From Sediminibacterium sp. (GTDB taxonomy: Bacteria > Bacteroidota > Bacteroidia > Chitinophagales > Chitinophagaceae): a DNA stretch of 64,000 bases. The number at the start of each line of letters is the position of its first letter. Within the stretch, counting starts at the first letter, position 1. Both the position numbers and the translations under genes were made by a program. Positions 61,236 through 64,000 of this stretch are shown here, piece after piece. Under the pieces are notes generated by a model. It searched no databases. It was not told the DNA's origin and saw only the letters and a list, made by a program, of their open reading frames with translations. The stretch is from the NCBI GenBank assembly GCA_017983845.1, contig JAGOAO010000005.1:64772-128771 (forward strand). The letters are read 5' to 3'.

Positions 61236-62915
61236 ATGGCCGAACAACAGTATGACGCAATCGTAGTAGGTTCAGGAATAAGTGGCGGATGGGCTGCTAA
61301 AGAGCTTACAGAAAAAGGACTTAAAGTGTTAATGTTAGAGCGTGGAAGAAACATTGAACACATCAAGGATTATGTCAACGCAGATAAAGAAGCTTGGGAC
61401 TATCCGCATAGAGGCAGTAGAACACAACAAATGATCGAAGATTATCCTGTGTTGAAGCGTGACTATCCATTGAACGAAACGAATTTAGATTATTGGTGTT
61501 CTGACAAAGACCATCCTTATACAGAGACAAAACGTTTTGATTGGTTTAGAGGCTACCATGTGGGTGGACGTTCATTGATGTGGGGTCGTCAGTCTTACCG
61601 TTGGGCGGATATGGATTTCGAAGCGAATGCAAAAGACGGTATTGGTACTGACTGGCCTGTACGTTACAAGGACATTGCACCTTGGTACGATTATGTAGAA
61701 AAATTTGCTGGTATCAGTGGTAATAGAGATGGGATTGATTTATTACCTGATGGACAGTTCTTGCCTCCAATGGATTTAACTTGTGTAGAGAAAGATGTTG
61801 CTGCAAGAATTAAAGACATCTATAAAGGAGACCGTCATTTAATCATTGGTCGTGTAGCGAATATTACACAGCCACATGAAGGACGTCCAGGTTGTCAGTT
61901 TAGAAATAAATGTTGGTTGGGTTGTCCATTCGGTGGTTATTTCAGTACACAATCTTCTACTTTACCAGCGGCTATGGCCACAGGTAATTTAACTGTAAGA
62001 CCTTGGTCAATTGTGACAGAAGTAAAATACGATAAGGATAAAAAACGTGCAACAGGTGTAACTGTATTAGATGCAGAGACAAACAAAACAATCGAATACA
62101 AAGCAAAGATCATTTTCTTAAATGCATCTACTTTAAATAGTACTTGGATCTTGATGAACTCTGCAACAGATGTTTGGGAAGGTGGATTGGGAAGTAGCAG
62201 TGATGCTTTGGGTAAAAACTTGATGGATCACCATTTAGGTAATCGTGCAGGTGGTACCATCGAAGGGTATGAAGATAAATACACATTTGGTCGTCGTGCA
62301 AATGGATTCTATATTCCAAGATTTAGAAACTTAGGCAATGAAAAACGCGATTACATCAGAGGATTTGGTTACCAAGGTAGCGCCAACAGATCTGGATGGG
62401 GTCATGATGTAGCCGAAGTAAGTATCGGTGGTAAATTTAAAGATGCATTGACAGAGCCAGGTGGTTGGTCCATTGGTATGATGGGCTTTGGAGAGATGTT
62501 GCCAGATCCAACCAATAAAGTGACTTTAGATAAAACCAAAACAGATAAGTGGGGATTGAATGTCCTGAACATTGATTGTGAGTTGAAAGACAACGAGATC
62601 AAAATGCGTAAAGACATTTTAGAAGACGCGAAAGAAATGCTAGAGCGTGCAGGTGCTAAAAATGTACAAGGATTTGAAGGAGATGGTACACCAGGTAGAG
62701 GTATCCATGAAATGGGTACAGCGCGTATGGGTAAAGATCCTAAGACTTCTGTATTGAATGGCAATAACCAAGTATGGGATGCGCCAAACGTATTTGTGAC
62801 GGATGGTTCGTTTATGGCGAGTGCCAACTGCGTGAACCCTTCATTAACTTATATGGCATTCACAGCAAGAGCGGTAGATTTCGCTGTATCTGAATTGAAA
62901 AAAGGAAACTTATAA
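61236..62915 (+). CDS. GMC family oxidoreductase (gluconate/glucoside dehydrogenase type)
   Basis: A 559-residue FAD enzyme. The N-terminus has the dinucleotide motif VVGSGISGGWAAKELTEKGL with ERG at its end. A GGRSLMWGRQSYRW motif and CQFRNKCWLGCPFGGYFSTQSST, characteristic of the gluconate dehydrogenase subgroup, follow. The C-terminal HEMGTARMG and CVNPSLTYMAF motifs carry the active-site His and Asn. It has no signal peptide, so export would depend on the Tat-tagged partner encoded 22 bases downstream. Likely it oxidises a sugar or glycoside and passes electrons to cytochrome c. Confidence 0.93.
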   Translation: MAEQQYDAIVVGSGISGGWAAKELTEKGLKVLMLERGRNIEHIKDYVNADKEAWDYPHRGSRTQQMIEDYPVLKRDYPLNETNLDYWCSDKDHPYTETKRFDWFRGYHVGGRSLMWGRQSYRWADMDFEANAKDGIGTDWPVRYKDIAPWYDYVEKFAGISGNRDGIDLLPDGQFLPPMDLTCVEKDVAARIKDIYKGDRHLIIGRVANITQPHEGRPGCQFRNKCWLGCPFGGYFSTQSSTLPAAMATGNLTVRPWSIVTEVKYDKDKKRATGVTVLDAETNKTIEYKAKIIFLNASTLNSTWILMNSATDVWEGGLGSSSDALGKNLMDHHLGNRAGGTIEGYEDKYTFGRRANGFYIPRFRNLGNEKRDYIRGFGYQGSANRSGWGHDVAEVSIGGKFKDALTEPGGWSIGMMGFGEMLPDPTNKVTLDKTKTDKWGLNVLNIDCELKDNEIKMRKDILEDAKEMLERAGAKNVQGFEGDGTPGRGIHEMGTARMGKDPKTSVLNGNNQVWDAPNVFVTDGSFMASANCVNPSLTYMAFTARAVDFAVSELKKGNL

Positions 62916-62937
62916 TTTAATTTTTAAAAAATATTTT

Positions 62938-63507
62938 ATGTTAAACAGAAGAGAAGCCCTTTCTAGAGTTGCCATCATCATGGGTGGAACAGTGTTAGGT
63001 GCAGAAGCTTTCTTGACTGGTTGTAAAACCAATACCAAGGGTGTGACTTTCGCTAAAGAAGATATCGACTTTTTAAATGAAGTAGGTGAGACCATCCTTC
63101 CTGCTACGGATACACCTGGCGCGAAAGCGGCGAATGTAGGTGCATTCATGCAAGCGATGGTAAGCGATTGTTATGAAGCAAAGGATCAAGACATTTTCAT
63201 GAAAGGCATGGAAGAATTAAAGTTCAAAGCTTCAAAAGCTAAAATGGGAAAAGCTTTCATGGAAGCTACACCAGAAGAACGTACTGCTTTTTTAACTGAA
63301 CTAGATAAAGAAGCGAAGGAATACCAAAAGAATAAGCAAAAAGAAGATCCAACGCATTATTTTACCATGATCAAGCAATTGACTTTGTCTGGTTTGTTCA
63401 CCTCTAAAATTGGTGCAACAGAAGTATTAAGGTATGTAGCTGTTCCTGGTAAATACGAAGGATGTGTTCCTTATACTAAAGGAGAAAAAGCTTGGGCTAC
63501 TTCTTAG
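62938..63507 (+). CDS. Gluconate 2-dehydrogenase subunit 3 family protein
   Basis: A 189-residue small subunit. The N-terminus is a Tat-type lipoprotein signal: RR at residues 4-5, a hydrophobic core and lipobox LTGC with Cys29. The family motif FLNEVGETILPATDTPGAKAANVGAF is clear. It should chaperone and export the GMC subunit and hold it at the membrane. A strong terminator follows 17 bases after the stop. Confidence 0.92.
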   Translation: MLNRREALSRVAIIMGGTVLGAEAFLTGCKTNTKGVTFAKEDIDFLNEVGETILPATDTPGAKAANVGAFMQAMVSDCYEAKDQDIFMKGMEELKFKASKAKMGKAFMEATPEERTAFLTELDKEAKEYQKNKQKEDPTHYFTMIKQLTLSGLFTSKIGATEVLRYVAVPGKYEGCVPYTKGEKAWATS

Positions 63508-63524
63508 TATTCAAATGATATAGC

Positions 63525-63555
63525 ATGAGCCTCCAGTAGGAGGCTCATTTTTTTA
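63525..63555 (+). terminator. Terminator after the GMC operon
   Basis: A perfect 10-bp stem (ATGAGCCTCC with GGAGGCTCAT, loop AGTA) and a T-run of at least six. It separates the GMC operon from the next gene. Confidence 0.92.
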
Positions 63556-63587
63556 CAACTATTTATAACGTTTGCAATTTTTATTTT

Positions 63588-64000
63588 ATGTCAAATTCAA
63601 GAAGAAGTTTTTTACGCGGTGCCGCTTTAACCAGTGTAGCATTGTCGATGCCATTTAAAAATGAGTTAATGGCGATGGCTGCAAAAAAGCACCAGTTCGG
63701 TATCCAATTGTGGACGGTGAAACAAGCATTGGCTAAAGATGTAGTGGGAACATTACAACAATTAGGTGCCCTTGGTTACAACCATGTGGAAAGTTTTGAA
63801 GGCCCTAAAGGTATTTTCTGGGGTTTAAAAAATACAGAGTTCAAAAAAGTATTGACAGACAATGGCATGACCATGCATTCTGCGCATTCCAATAACACCG
63901 TTGATTTTGAGCGTAAAGCTGCAGAAGCTGCGGAGATTGGCATGAAGTATTTAATCTGTCCTTACAAAGGCCCACAAAAAACAATGGACGACTACAAGAA
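63588..64000 (+). CDS. Tat-exported TIM-barrel isomerase/epimerase-like protein (3' partial)
   Basis: The gene runs off the right edge; about 137 residues are visible. A Tat signal (SRRSFLRGAALTSVALSMPF) is followed by the start of a xylose-isomerase-like TIM barrel: FGIQLWTVKQALAKDVVGTLQQLGALGYNHVES and MTMHSAHSNNTVDFERKAAEAAEIGMKYLICPY. This is the third such TIM-barrel protein in the locus. It has its own transcription start, to judge by the terminator before it, although no exact TAnnTTTG was seen. Confidence 0.88.
   Translation, partial: MSNSRRSFLRGAALTSVALSMPFKNELMAMAAKKHQFGIQLWTVKQALAKDVVGTLQQLGALGYNHVESFEGPKGIFWGLKNTEFKKVLTDNGMTMHSAHSNNTVDFERKAAEAAEIGMKYLICPYKGPQKTMDDYK

Overview
The window is from a Bacteroidota chromosome, most likely a member of the Chitinophagaceae or a close relative. 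The evidence is low G+C, TAnnTTTG-type -7 promoter boxes, a GldC gliding protein, a type IX secretion sorting domain, the IPExxxVDY and DUF6089 families, and the block nadK-DUF6089-uppS-bamA-ompH-ompH-murI. No rRNA, tRNA, CRISPR array, transposase or integrase was seen.

Bases 1-29,320 are an accessory island of exported proteins, all on the + strand and packed with gaps of mostly 2-25 bases. Two giant repeat proteins (the first cut by the left edge, the second 2,064 residues) are built from NGGTG / LGGN / LTNKTI modules like those of phage tail fibres. Each is followed by smaller secreted proteins with laminin-G-like (LamG), glycine-rich, fibrinogen-like, SUMF1-like or Ig/MBG domains. The layout is giant 1, Gly-rich/LamG, fibrinogen-like, LamG/fibrinogen-like, a 179-base AT-rich gap, a small T9SS-sorted protein, giant 2, LamG, three tandem SUMF1-like paralogues, a 1,254-residue Ig/MBG/LamG protein, and a LamG protein. 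It reads as a duplicated and diversified module for surface fibres or adhesins with associated binding proteins. No enzyme active site could be recognised in it.

Bases 29,320-55,200 are mostly conserved housekeeping genes: feoB, an M28 peptidase, IPExxxVDY, selD, birA, rsfS, ftsH, a LUD protein, lpxH, an MscS channel, a MerR regulator, a possible glycosyltransferase, gldC, yqeY, cvpA, an alpha/beta hydrolase, a CBS protein, a D15-type barrel, nadK, DUF6089, uppS, bamA, two ompH/skp genes, murI, rpmH, rnpA and yidD. The run from the D15-type protein to murI covers outer-membrane biogenesis and envelope precursor supply. Several transcripts appear to begin only a few bases before the start codon.

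Bases 55,200-64,000 hold a Mn-type superoxide dismutase, a 385-base gap with two large hairpin elements, and a divergent sugar-oxidation locus. On the - strand are a Gfo/Idh/MocA oxidoreductase, a TIM-barrel isomerase, a lipoprotein cytochrome c, a 3-keto-disaccharide hydrolase-type protein and tadA. On the + strand are a Tat-exported TIM-barrel protein, a GMC oxidoreductase, its gluconate-2-dehydrogenase subunit-3 partner and another Tat-exported TIM-barrel protein cut by the right edge. Together these suggest periplasmic C3 oxidation of glycosides, electron transfer to cytochrome c, and hydrolysis and isomerisation of the 3-keto product.
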